Origin: Leptospira alstonii serovar Sichuan str. 79601
GTDB taxonomy: Bacteria > Spirochaetota > Leptospiria > Leptospirales > Leptospiraceae
Direction of reading: 5' to 3'
NCBI RefSeq assembly: GCF_000347175.1
Contig: NZ_ANIK01000092.1
Span: 1-25,694, forward strand
DNA: 25,694 nt
This document shows, in pieces, positions 1-21,693 of this stretch. Numbering within the stretch: position 1 is the first letter of the stretch; each line of letters starts with the position of its first letter. The translations under genes were made by a program, and so were the position numbers. The notes under the pieces were generated by a model. That model saw nothing but the letters and a program-made list of their open reading frames with translations. It searched no databases and had not been told where the DNA came from.

Positions 1-13
1 GTTAGAATAATGT

Positions 14-46
<33 letters not shown>

Positions 47-85
47 TACGATAAAGGAGGAATACTTGTTGACTCAGTGTTGAAG

Positions 86-117
86 CAAATTTGAATTTCA
101 AATTTGACCTTCGTTTT
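86..117 (+). terminator. AT-rich hairpin followed by T-run
   Basis: A 9-bp inverted repeat (86-94 against 98-106, 3-nt loop) is followed a few bases later by TTTTT. It could terminate a gene lying left of the window. The stem is very AT-rich and therefore weak, so this is tentative. Confidence 0.3.
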
Positions 118-197
<80 letters not shown>

Positions 198-198
198 T

Positions 199-234
<36 letters not shown>

Positions 235-297
235 AATGCGAAAAAATATTTACGGCTCGGTTGGGTGCGCCATATCAGAGTTTGTCCCAAAACCTAT

Positions 298-405
298 CTC
301 GCGACCCATAGGAAGCGAGATTGAGTTATACCTCTCGCGACCCATAGGAAGCGAGATTGAGTTATACCTCTCGCGACCCATAGGAAGCGAGATTGAGTTA
401 TACCT
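298..405. repeat. 36-bp tandem hairpin repeat, 3 copies
   Basis: Three essentially identical 36-bp units follow head to tail with no spacers, starting at 298, 334 and 370. A fourth, degraded unit runs into 406-430. Each unit contains a 5-bp inverted repeat (CTCGC ... GCGAG) around a loop holding GACCCATA. The same loop word occurs in the hairpin at 15909-15934 and a close one in the 99-bp repeats at 16164 and 23065, so the array looks like a local amplification of one palindrome of a larger REP-like family. Confidence 0.85.
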
Positions 406-454
406 CGAGCGCCAATAGAAGCGAGACGCCGAGTTTCACAAAAATGTGGGAACT
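403..454 (+). repeat. 52-bp dispersed repeat, copy 1
   Basis: This 52-bp segment recurs as its reverse complement at 16101-16152 with 49 of 52 positions identical by manual alignment. It begins in the degraded fourth unit of the tandem array and ends with the word GTGGGAACT, which also occurs near 15833 and, reversed, near 16029. Confidence 0.8.
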
Positions 455-559
455 CATTTTAGCGGGATAGTGGATAGGTGTTTTGTTGTAAAAGTAAGAA
501 CTCCCGAATTAAAGAAAAACACCCTGACATCTGACCCCTAACCACTGACCTCTAATATG

Positions 560-2194
<1,635 letters not shown>

Positions 2195-2214
2195 GTGAGA
2201 ATACCTGCTAAGAG

Positions 2215-2278
<64 letters not shown>

Positions 2279-2304
2279 TGAAATTATACCGAAGTTGAAA
2301 ACGT

Positions 2305-4299
<1,995 letters not shown>

Positions 4300-4391
4300 A
4301 TGAATTCCATTTTGAAAGTTTTCTAATACTTTACAAAGATTCGGTCGTTTCTATTGTCTTTCTCTGAGATCCGACAAGGTAAAAGAAATCG

Positions 4392-10229
<5,838 letters not shown>

Positions 10230-10252
10230 CGTAAGAAAATCATAATTCTCTC

Positions 10253-11311
<1,059 letters not shown>

Positions 11312-11340
11312 TTTCAAAAATTCTCTCTTCTATTTTGAAA
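11312..11340 (+). terminator. Weak hairpin after lpxK
   Basis: TTTCAAAA at 11312-11319 is matched by TTTTGAAA at 11333-11340 (8-bp AT-only-plus-one stem, 13-nt loop), directly after the lpxK stop. There is no long T-run, so it is at best a weak terminator of the msbA-lpxK unit. Confidence 0.3.
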
Positions 11341-11422
11341 CTTCATTATGAGCGTTACGGAAGTCCGATGTGATTTCAAACTTCTCACGCACAGACCGGG
11401 CGACTGCAATTATTTTCCGTCA

Positions 11423-11478
<56 letters not shown>

Positions 11479-11508
11479 TCCCCGATATCGTATTTCGATA
11501 TACAACTC

Positions 11509-12788
<1,280 letters not shown>

Positions 12789-12807
<19 letters not shown>

Positions 12808-13118
12808 GTTTTTTCGACATCTTTCCAGTTCCACCACTTCAGCTTTTCCGAATTCGGTTTTTTAACGTTCAAAGCGTAGTGAACACATCGAAAAACGTAG
12901 AGCATACAACGATCCACGTAACCCCCGTGCAACTTGCAGCAACGGACATACAATTCTTCCGGATCGACGGGCCGAATTTCGTCCAAACTTCTAAAACCCA
13001 GATTCCAATAATCCATCGCGATCGATTTGCCGACTCCCGGAAGGGTTTGAAATTCTTTTAGGATATCGGATTGCTCCAGATATCCTTCCGTAAATTTAGA
13101 ATATTCTTTTTTACTCAT
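12789..13118 (-). CDS. Helix-hairpin-helix protein, Cdd1/'pathogenicity locus' family
   Basis: This is a small 109-residue protein of the Cdd1 family. A helix-hairpin-helix typical of non-specific DNA binding is visible in LPGVGKSIAMDYWNLGFRSLDEI (about residues 27-50, LPGVGKS being the hairpin). The C-terminal part has the family's conserved Cys residues (VRCCKLHGGYVDRCMLY) and ends in a Trp-rich tail (KLKWWNWKD). The start has a GGA about 7 nt upstream. Biochemical function is not established for the family, and the context (a beta-barrel gene and a damaged acetyltransferase gene) says little. Confidence 0.8.
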
Positions 13119-13168
13119 ATATTTCCGATATATCGTTTTACGAAGTCATTATCGAAATAAAACCAAGT

Positions 13169-13612
13169 TCAAACGAAATCGTCGAGTTTTTTAAAGTTAA
13201 GAGTCGTCAAAAATTCCAACGATTCCGTAATTTTTTCCGGGGACCAATCCCACCACTTCAGCCTTAAAAGTTTCTCTGCCGCTTTCTCCCATCCGTTTCC
13301 AAAAATCGCAAACGGATACGTGGAAAATGCGTTCATCTTGTGATTGGCTCCGTTCATGATAAATTTTACGCCCGTAGCAATGGCGCAAAATTTTCCGATC
13401 AAGAGTTTATCCCCTCGAAAATCATAGTGATAAAGTACGTTCTCCTTTTCGAAACGTTCGGGGCCGTCCGGATCGTCGTAATATGTATAATCTCCGATTT
13501 CGATCAAAGGGGATTGAATGAAGTTTTTGAGAAAACCGATTCTCGGATATTCCGGAAACGGATGAGGAGTAAACGGATTCGGTCCGAAAGAAAGAGGTTT
13601 TGAATTTTGCAT
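13169..13612 (-). CDS. CatB/Vat-type O-acetyltransferase with internal deletion (likely decayed)
   Basis: The chain aligns with the xenobiotic/CatB-related acetyltransferases, trimeric left-handed beta-helix enzymes of about 205-220 residues. The N-terminal two thirds are well preserved (IEIGDYTYYDD, LIGKFCAIATGVKFIMNGANHKM with the candidate catalytic His91). After FGNGWEKAA at residue about 112 the chain jumps straight to LLRLKWWDW, a segment that normally follows another 65-70 residues of hexapeptide coils and the GGNPAK loop. Reading frame is kept across the join, leaving 147 residues. The start at 13612 is chosen because GGAGG lies 7 nt upstream. A longer frame to 13723 lacks such a site. 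The remaining fold would lack much of the acetyl-CoA site, so activity is doubtful. Confidence 0.75.
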   Translation of the reverse strand: MQNSKPLSFGPNPFTPHPFPEYPRIGFLKNFIQSPLIEIGDYTYYDDPDGPERFEKENVLYHYDFRGDKLLIGKFCAIATGVKFIMNGANHKMNAFSTYPFAIFGNGWEKAAEKLLRLKWWDWSPEKITESLEFLTTLNFKKLDDFV

Positions 13613-13943
13613 CGATATACCTCCGATGAAAGGTCGGTTCGTTATTTTTAAAACGGATCTCAAAAATCGTCCACAATGCAGCAAACCGACGTTTAACGCA
13701 GGAGGATCGGAGTTTTGAGACAAGTTCCAATATAGAATAAAAATAGAATATTCAAAAATATGAATTATCTTTGAAATCGAGGCGGGGATTATACGTTCAT
13801 AATAAATCCAAGCTAAATTCGATTTAGAATTCTGTCAATTCTTTAAGAAAAGGATTCAACGATCCAAAAACCGATTTTTGTAGTTAACGTGAGTACCATG
13901 CGAAAACGCTCTCTATGGATCGTGTTGATTTCACGAATTCACG
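13613..13943. other. Intergenic stretch with one partial REP-like repeat
   Basis: No gene is visible between the acetyltransferase start and the acyl-CoA dehydrogenase stop. The only recognisable element is the partial repeat at 13901-13931, described separately. The rest is AT-rich and without clear structure. Confidence 0.5.
13901..13931 (+). repeat. Partial REP-like repeat containing exact predicted IS110 target
   Basis: The segment matches the right-hand palindrome of the 99-bp repeats at 16164-16262 and 23065-23163. Its central word CGCTCTCTATGGA (13907-13919) equals, base for base, the target read from the two guide arms of the candidate bridge RNA at 24939-24946 and 24964-24970. The predicted CT core is at 13913-13914. 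Confidence 0.65.
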
Positions 13944-15656
13944 TTAGTTATGATTGCCGTTCACTTCTTTTAATTTTGCGAGGTTTCCTTCCAGAACGGA
14001 AAGAGTATCGATATGATAATCCTTTGCGTGTTTGAGTCGAATTTGTTTTCTATCTTCCGGAAGTCTTCTACAGGAAAGCTCGAACAAAATTCCCGCTAAA
14101 AGTCTGGAGCAAGTGAAAACGATCTCCTCCGCATACGTATCCTTATCTTCTTTTCTTGAAAGATCCTTATAGAGGGTAACCAAATCTTGAAATCCGCGGA
14201 ACAATTTATGGGCCAAAAAAGAATCCAATTGATTGACGAGTTCGGCAACGTATTCCCCGAACGTATGAGTCATCCCGGAAACGATTCCTCCGATACACGC
14301 GTTGATTTGAATTTGCGACGTCCCGTCGTAGATCGTGGTGATCCTTGCGTCGCGATAAATTCTCGCGATATCATAGTCTTCCGTATAACCCGAACCTCCG
14401 TGAATCTGAAGCGCGTCATTAACCGCTTTTAAACAGGATTCGGAACAATAAAACTTGCCGATCGGAGTCAGGACGTTCGCAATCTTTTCCCAATAACGAA
14501 CGACTGTGTCGTTCTTCGCTTCTTTTTCAGTAGCGCCTTGTTTTTCAAGTCGAAGCGCTCTCCAATAATAACGATCCATTACGCGAGATCCTTCCAACGT
14601 CAAACACCGCATCGCGTAGGTTTCCCTTTCGATTCGATTCATGATTTTTTTCACGGCTGGAATTTGGATCAAAGGTTTTCCGAATTGAATTCTTTCGTTT
14701 GCGTATTTTAGAGCTTCATAATATGCCGCGGTTGCAAGTCCCGTGGATTGTTGTGCGATTCCCATCCTCGCTCCGTTCAACATTCCCATCGTATACTTTA
14801 CGAGTCCGTAACCTTCTTCTCCGATCAAAAGTCCGGGGGAATTTTCAAAAACCACTTCGCAAGTCGGAGAACAATGAAGTCCGAGTTTGCGTTCGATTCC
14901 CGCAATTTGAACGTCCTTGCTTTGTACGAGAAAAAAAGAAAGTCCCCGAGCGCCGGATCCGACTTCTCCCGAACGAGCGAGCGTCAGTAAAACCGCGGGG
15001 ATATCGCCGAATCCGCAACCGTGTGTGATGAAACGTTTGCTTCCGTTCAATACCCAACCTCCGTTCTCGTCTTTTACGGCCTTGGTTCTAAGATTGGAAA
15101 GATCGGAACCGTGATCGGGTTCGGTAAGTCCCATCGCACAGACGAATTTTCCGGCGGTGAATCTGGGAAGCCATTCGTCTTTCATTTCCTGAGTCGCGTG
15201 TCGTTCCAAAATTTCGGCCAGATTTACGCATCCGATCGCAATGGCGAGTGACGCGTCCACTCTGTAAAAAATTTCGGAAATAAAAGATTTCACGGTCCAA
15301 GGTACGCCGAGTCCGCCGTACTTTCTTGAAAATCCGTAGGCTTGAACCCCCGCATCGACGACTTTGGATACGAGTTCGAGCATCTTCGGCGGAAACTCAA
15401 CTTTTCCGTCCTTGAACTCCAGGCCTTGCCGGTCCAACTCCGCCACATGAGGAGAAAGAATATTTCCGGCGAGATCGCCCACGGTTTCCAACACGGTTTT
15501 ATAATATTCTTTTGCTTCCGACGGATTTGTCGGTCCTCCGTTCGAAACGTCGGAAAATTCGTTTTCGTAATCGAGTATGATTTCCGTCCAGGGTAGAATA
15601 TGCTCAAAATGATCCTGGATATCTTGATTGTCCGAAAAATAATTGTTTTGAATCAT
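13944..15656 (-). CDS. Acyl-CoA dehydrogenase family flavoprotein, long form
   Basis: This FAD enzyme is predicted to oxidise an acyl-CoA thioester at C2-C3. The 570-residue chain is longer than the ~380-residue core enzymes, with an N-terminal extension (1-60) and a helical C-terminal extension (about 465-570). Core motifs are present: AMGLTEPDHGSDLSNLRT (flavin/substrate loop), ERIQFGKPL, and QIHGGSGYTEDYDIARIYRDAR. The segment that supplies the catalytic Glu in medium-chain enzymes reads IYDGTSQIQ here, with Asp444, and the alternative helix-G Glu of isovaleryl-type enzymes is also absent (LNGARMGIA). GGGGAGA lies 6-7 nt before the ATG. No other fatty-acid genes adjoin. Substrate is unknown. 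Confidence 0.85.
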   Translation of the reverse strand: MIQNNYFSDNQDIQDHFEHILPWTEIILDYENEFSDVSNGGPTNPSEAKEYYKTVLETVGDLAGNILSPHVAELDRQGLEFKDGKVEFPPKMLELVSKVVDAGVQAYGFSRKYGGLGVPWTVKSFISEIFYRVDASLAIAIGCVNLAEILERHATQEMKDEWLPRFTAGKFVCAMGLTEPDHGSDLSNLRTKAVKDENGGWVLNGSKRFITHGCGFGDIPAVLLTLARSGEVGSGARGLSFFLVQSKDVQIAGIERKLGLHCSPTCEVVFENSPGLLIGEEGYGLVKYTMGMLNGARMGIAQQSTGLATAAYYEALKYANERIQFGKPLIQIPAVKKIMNRIERETYAMRCLTLEGSRVMDRYYWRALRLEKQGATEKEAKNDTVVRYWEKIANVLTPIGKFYCSESCLKAVNDALQIHGGSGYTEDYDIARIYRDARITTIYDGTSQIQINACIGGIVSGMTHTFGEYVAELVNQLDSFLAHKLFRGFQDLVTLYKDLSRKEDKDTYAEEIVFTCSRLLAGILFELSCRRLPEDRKQIRLKHAKDYHIDTLSVLEGNLAKLKEVNGNHN

Positions 15657-15750
15657 AATTTCTCCCCTTGAATCAGCCAGCGTAAAGGATTGGAAAGCCC
15701 GCGTTTCAAATGGCTAGGGTTTAGATGTTAGAATTGACCTTGCCTTAGAA

Positions 15751-15770
15751 GAAAGTAAAATTTTTCTTTC
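15751..15770. promoter_or_regulatory. 20-bp near-perfect palindrome, candidate operator
   Basis: GAAAG, one base, AAAATTTT, one base, CTTTC gives dyad symmetry at 18 of 20 positions. It sits about 95 bp upstream of the acyl-CoA dehydrogenase ATG, where a repressor could act. No regulator family is recognised from the half-site, and AT-rich palindromes arise easily by chance. Confidence 0.3.
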
Positions 15771-15908
15771 AAGTCTAATTGTATGTAAAGTCCTAATCCC
15801 TATTTCCTATTTTCTAACCATCTACTCGAAGTGTGGGAACTACCGCGTTTTAGGTGGTTAGTAACAAGTGGTAGAGGGTTAGGTGACCTTGCCTGTCAGA
15901 CATTGACC

Positions 15909-15934
15909 CACGTTGCGACCCATATGGCAACGTG
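15909..15934. repeat. Hairpin related to the 36-bp tandem unit
   Basis: An 8-bp perfect stem (15909-15916 with 15927-15934) closes a 10-nt loop GACCCATATG. The surrounding bases, including the downstream TGAGTT, match the 36-bp unit at 298-405 at many positions, while the stem sequence differs but stays paired. Compensating stem changes suggest the hairpin itself is the conserved feature. Confidence 0.6.
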
Positions 15935-16100
15935 CTGAGTTCATCTTTTTGACCAGTGTTTCTCCTGTTTCTAGTAAATTTATTTTCGAATGAGATGGAC
16001 ATATGTATCGCTAAGGAAATTTGCAGGAGTTCCCACAGATTAAGTCTCTTTGACGGTTATTTAGACTTTGCGTGATTTTTTCATCGTTTAAAAACGTAGT

Positions 16101-16152
16101 AGTTCCCACATTTTTGTGAAGTTCGGCGTCTCGCTTCTATTGGGGCTCGAGG
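16101..16152 (-). repeat. 52-bp dispersed repeat, inverted copy 2
   Basis: This is the reverse complement of 403-454 with three differences over 52 bases. It lies 11 bp before a 99-bp REP-like repeat. Confidence 0.8.
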
Positions 16153-16163
16153 AAACTCGGATA

Positions 16164-16262
16164 TCTCATTCTCTGCCGAATGACCCATGGAGAATGAGGC
16201 ACCTATTTCAATTAATCACTCTCTGAACTCAGCGAAACGCTCTCTATAGATCGCGTTTCAGG
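16164..16262 (+). repeat. 99-bp REP-like repeat, copy 1
   Basis: This copy matches 23065-23163 over 99 bases without gaps (11 differences by manual alignment, about 89% identity). It contains two palindromes: TCATTCTC/GAGAATGA around a loop holding TGCCGAATGACCCATG (16167-16197), and GAAACGC/GCGTTTC (about 16234-16259) whose loop TCTCTATAGATC holds the predicted IS110 target with one mismatch. The two-hairpin design resembles enterobacterial REP/BIME elements. Confidence 0.85.
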
Positions 16263-16479
16263 TCGTTCTATGAGTTTCACGACAAGTTCTTAATTCTTTC
16301 TTAATTCCAAAACGAGAATCCTAATTTTAATTTACGAGCCGGGCTATTGCATTCTAAAAACGATTTTATAAACTTACACCATGGTACAAAAACGGAATTT
16401 TCAAAAATTAGAATGTTCTCAAAAACAAACTCGAAGCAAGTGCGGGTCGAGATCCGTACAAAAAAGCTCGTCCAACGGA

Positions 16480-17814
<1,335 letters not shown>

Positions 17815-17913
17815 ACTTCGGATTCGGATTTAGGTTGGACGGAAAAAGATTTATAAACCGAAACGATTCGTAAACTACTTGCAACCTTTTGATTATCGAC
17901 TCGAATCATTCGT

Positions 17914-18444
17914 ATGGAACAAGCAACATTAGGCGGCGGTTGTTTTTGGTGCCTCGAAGCGGTGTATCAGATGGTGGAAGGAGTCGAGTCCATCGTATCC
18001 GGATATGCGGCCGGACGAACGAAAAATCCGGATTATCGTTCCGTGTGTTCCGGCACCACCGGACACGCGGAAGTCGTGCAAATAACCTTCGATCCGAAGA
18101 TCATCGGTTATCCCGAGATCCTGGAAATTTTTTGGATCTCTCACGATCCTACAACGTTAAACCGACAAGGAAACGATATGGGAACCCAGTATCGGTCCGT
18201 CATTCTCTATCATTCTCCCGAACAAAAAAAACAAGCGGAAGAATCCATACAAAAAGCCGGAGAACATTTTACGGACCCGATCGTGACTCAAGTGGAAGCG
18301 CTGAAAGAATTTTATCCCGCGGAGAATTATCATCAAAATTATTTCAAAACCAATCCGGAACAGTCTTACTGTCATTATGTGATCAAACCGAAAATCGACA
18401 AATATCTCAAAACGGGTTTCAGAGTTAAAAAAATAAATTCTTAA
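17914..18444 (+). CDS. msrA: Peptide-methionine (S)-S-oxide reductase MsrA
   Basis: The enzyme repairs oxidised methionine in proteins, using thioredoxin as electron donor. The 176 residues begin with ATLGGGCFWCLEAVY, where Cys10 in GCFWC is the catalytic residue. The family motifs GYAAG, SGTTGHAEVV and the MGTQYRSVI segment follow. A Cys near residue 153 (EQSYCHYVI) is a candidate resolving residue. Length and start agree with the single-domain family, with no MsrB fusion. It stands alone, followed by a clear terminator-like hairpin. Confidence in the function is high. Confidence 0.95.
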   Translation: MEQATLGGGCFWCLEAVYQMVEGVESIVSGYAAGRTKNPDYRSVCSGTTGHAEVVQITFDPKIIGYPEILEIFWISHDPTTLNRQGNDMGTQYRSVILYHSPEQKKQAEESIQKAGEHFTDPIVTQVEALKEFYPAENYHQNYFKTNPEQSYCHYVIKPKIDKYLKTGFRVKKINS

Positions 18445-18457
18445 CTTTATATAACCT

Positions 18458-18491
18458 TGCAAGAAACCGTTCAAATCGGCGGTTTCTTGCA
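18458..18491 (+). terminator. Strong hairpin after msrA
   Basis: TGCAAGAAACCG (18458-18469) pairs perfectly with CGGTTTCTTGCA (18480-18491) around a 10-nt loop, 13 bp after the msrA stop. The 3' side is only moderately T-rich (TTTGAATCTTTT). It is a probable intrinsic terminator or a 3' stabilising hairpin. Confidence 0.7.
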
Positions 18492-18535
18492 GCTTTGAAT
18501 CTTTTAGCGAAGGAAAATTCGACTTTTACTCGGAA

Positions 18536-18609
18536 CTATATAATAAAGTACCAAAATTCCGCCTTTAAACGGGGATTTGTTTCAAAATTTATGTTACTCT
18601 ATTATATAG
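18536..18609. repeat. 74-bp palindromic element with 15-bp terminal inverted repeats (copy A)
   Basis: The ends CTATATAATAAAGTA (18536-18550) and TACTCTATTATATAG (18595-18609) are inverted copies with one mismatch, and the interior can extend the hairpin (AAATTCCG against CGGGGATTT). The left end reappears exactly, in reverse complement, at 22668-22682. Length and design fit a small MITE-like or REP-like element. No flanking target duplication is obvious. Confidence 0.6.
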
Positions 18610-18669
18610 GCATCAATCAGTAGGACGCGCCGGAAGATTCTACTTGATACTCTTGAAATCGGATGATAG

Positions 18670-18675
18670 TATAAT
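18670..18675 (+). promoter_or_regulatory. Consensus -10 box 6 bp before a start codon
   Basis: A perfect TATAAT ends 6 bp upstream of the ATG at 18682. The nearest -35-like hexamer, TTGATA (18644-18649), is 20 bp away, which is longer than ideal. If this box is used, transcription would begin at or next to the ATG, giving a leaderless mRNA for the hydrolase pair. Confidence 0.4.
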
Positions 18676-18681
18676 TCTCTA

Positions 18682-19755
18682 ATGAACGCCGATATCCGAA
18701 GGGCCTTTTTGATTTTTTTACTGGGAATATTTTTTTCCCAGTGTGTAACGAGCATACAACTTCAAGGAGAAATTCATCGTCCTAAAACGGCGGACGGTTG
18801 GGATCTTACGCTCGAACATTTTCCGCCCGCATCCAATTCCCCTTCCAAAAAATATCCCGTCATATTATGCCACGGCTTAATCGCCAATCGAACCTATCTG
18901 AAGATCAACGAGAAAAGTTCCATTGTCGGAAGACTTCAAAAAGAAGGATATGACGTTTGGCTGTTGGATTTGCGAGGAAGAAGGGATGCGGGTTACCCTT
19001 CCTTGTTTTTCGGAGATAAAACGTTTTCTTACGGCATGGACGACTATATCCAATATGACGCGGACGCTGCCATCAAACACGTGTTAAACGCCACCGGAAA
19101 GGACAAGGTCAATTGGATCGGTCATAGTATGGGCGGAATGATTATCTATGCGAGAATCGGAAGCCTCGGCGAAAACAGGATCGCAAACTTTGTGGCGATC
19201 GGTTCGTCCGCGATTCTGGATTCTCCGAGTTCCGCTCTGAAAGGTTGGTCTTCTCTTTCTTGGTTGAGCAATCTTTGGCCGGTCGTTCCCGCCGAAACTT
19301 GGATCGGCATTCAAGGAGCGACCGGAATCCCGTTTCTTCCTCAAAAATCCTTCGAAGAACTTTTTTGGCATAAACCCAATATCGATCCTTCGATCCTTTC
19401 CGGTGTTAAAACGACTTCGATCAATCCCGGAACGAAAAAGGAAATCCTACAGTTTCAGGATTTTGCGGAAAACGGAGAGATCCGAAGTTTAGATCGTAAA
19501 ATTTCCTATTCGAACGGACTCAAGAATATCAAAATTCCGACTTTGTTGATCGCAGGCAGAAGAGACAAAATCGGAACGACTTATTCCCTTCGTTACGCCT
19601 ACGATACGATTTCCTCCGAAGACAAAACTCTTTTTATCGTATCCAGAGCGAACAATCATTCCGACGACTACGGCCACGCCGATTTGATCGTCGGGAAAAA
19701 CGCGGACAAAGACATATTCGTTCCTATCGCGGCGTGGTTGGATAAAAGAAACTAA
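18682..19755 (+). CDS. Alpha/beta-hydrolase lipoprotein (lipase/esterase-like)
   Basis: This is a predicted lipid-anchored hydrolase of 357 residues. A short signal ends in the lipobox FFSQC with Cys21. The fold shows the oxyanion HG (ILCHGLIANRTY), the strand and turn YDVWLLDLRGR, the nucleophile elbow GHSMGG, an acid in AGRRDKIG and a C-terminal His in DYGHADL, so a full Ser-Asp-His triad is visible. The pattern resembles gastric-lipase-like esterases. The next gene is a second lipoprotein of the same fold only about 19 bp downstream, so the two are probably cotranscribed. The substrate is unknown. Confidence 0.8.
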   Translation: MNADIRRAFLIFLLGIFFSQCVTSIQLQGEIHRPKTADGWDLTLEHFPPASNSPSKKYPVILCHGLIANRTYLKINEKSSIVGRLQKEGYDVWLLDLRGRRDAGYPSLFFGDKTFSYGMDDYIQYDADAAIKHVLNATGKDKVNWIGHSMGGMIIYARIGSLGENRIANFVAIGSSAILDSPSSALKGWSSLSWLSNLWPVVPAETWIGIQGATGIPFLPQKSFEELFWHKPNIDPSILSGVKTTSINPGTKKEILQFQDFAENGEIRSLDRKISYSNGLKNIKIPTLLIAGRRDKIGTTYSLRYAYDTISSEDKTLFIVSRANNHSDDYGHADLIVGKNADKDIFVPIAAWLDKRN

Positions 19756-19774
19756 TTTTATTTTGGACTTAAGC

Positions 19775-21329
<1,555 letters not shown>

Positions 21330-21492
21330 CCAAATTGAAAAAGAATTTCTCCGGAGTCAATGGAAATGATCGTTCTTACGGAGGCGGAACTTTATATTCC
21401 GCAGGCGAACGCTTTCGTATTGATACTCACGATATCTAGGTTCCAAATTCGGGCTGCCTCTCGTTCAAGAACGATTGGGAAAACAATCGAAT

Positions 21493-21693
21493 ATGGAAAC
21501 CTTGCGTTACGGAGGGGCCGTTTATAGAAACAAGGATCTTGAATTCGTATTTCAGAATATTCTAAATTATCTTTTGGATAATCGCGATCAGAGTGAAATT
21601 CCGGTTCTTAACGGATATTCTTCACCGGGAAAGGCTCAGAAATTCCGGTTCATTTCCTTTTTAGAGGCAAATATTCCGAGAATCTTCAACTGA
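21493..21693 (+). CDS. Small hypothetical ORF
   Basis: This is an unrecognised 66-codon frame from the ATG at 21493 (a TTG opens it 18 bp earlier). The product mixes charged and aromatic residues in a way that could be coding ([18 protein letters not shown]), with no signal, membrane segment or motif. Its last 58 bp overlap the convergent gene at 21636. The Shine-Dalgarno candidate (GGGA) is about 12 nt from the ATG, which is too far. It may be spurious. Confidence 0.3.
   Translation: METLRYGGAVYRNKDLEFVFQNILNYLLDNRDQSEIPVLNGYSSPGKAQKFRFISFLEANIPRIFN

Larger units (their letters stand above)
15657..16479. other. Repeat-rich intergenic region
   Basis: No gene is supported across this 0.8 kb. 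It holds a near-palindrome upstream of the dehydrogenase (15751-15770), a GACCCATA-loop hairpin (15909-15934), the inverted copy of the 52-bp repeat (16101-16152) and, 11 bp later, one 99-bp REP-like repeat (16164-16262). The word AGTTCCCAC or its complement recurs at about 15833, 16029 and 16101. A reading frame entering the porin gene opens at 16381, but its first 33 codons look non-coding. Confidence 0.6.

Noticed and set aside
54..71. Strong Shine-Dalgarno-like AAAGGAGG before TTG codons
   Set aside because: The frames that follow stop after 4-6 codons, so no gene can be supported.
298..430. CRISPR-like array (36-bp repeats)
   Set aside because: The units abut with no spacers and no cas genes are present. 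It is a simple tandem repeat of a hairpin.
12827..13265. Shared 13-base word (CCACCACTTCAGC) in the Cdd1-type and acetyltransferase genes
   Set aside because: Both encode an LKWW-(N/D)-W tail typical of their own families. There is no wider similarity, so it is coincidence rather than duplication.
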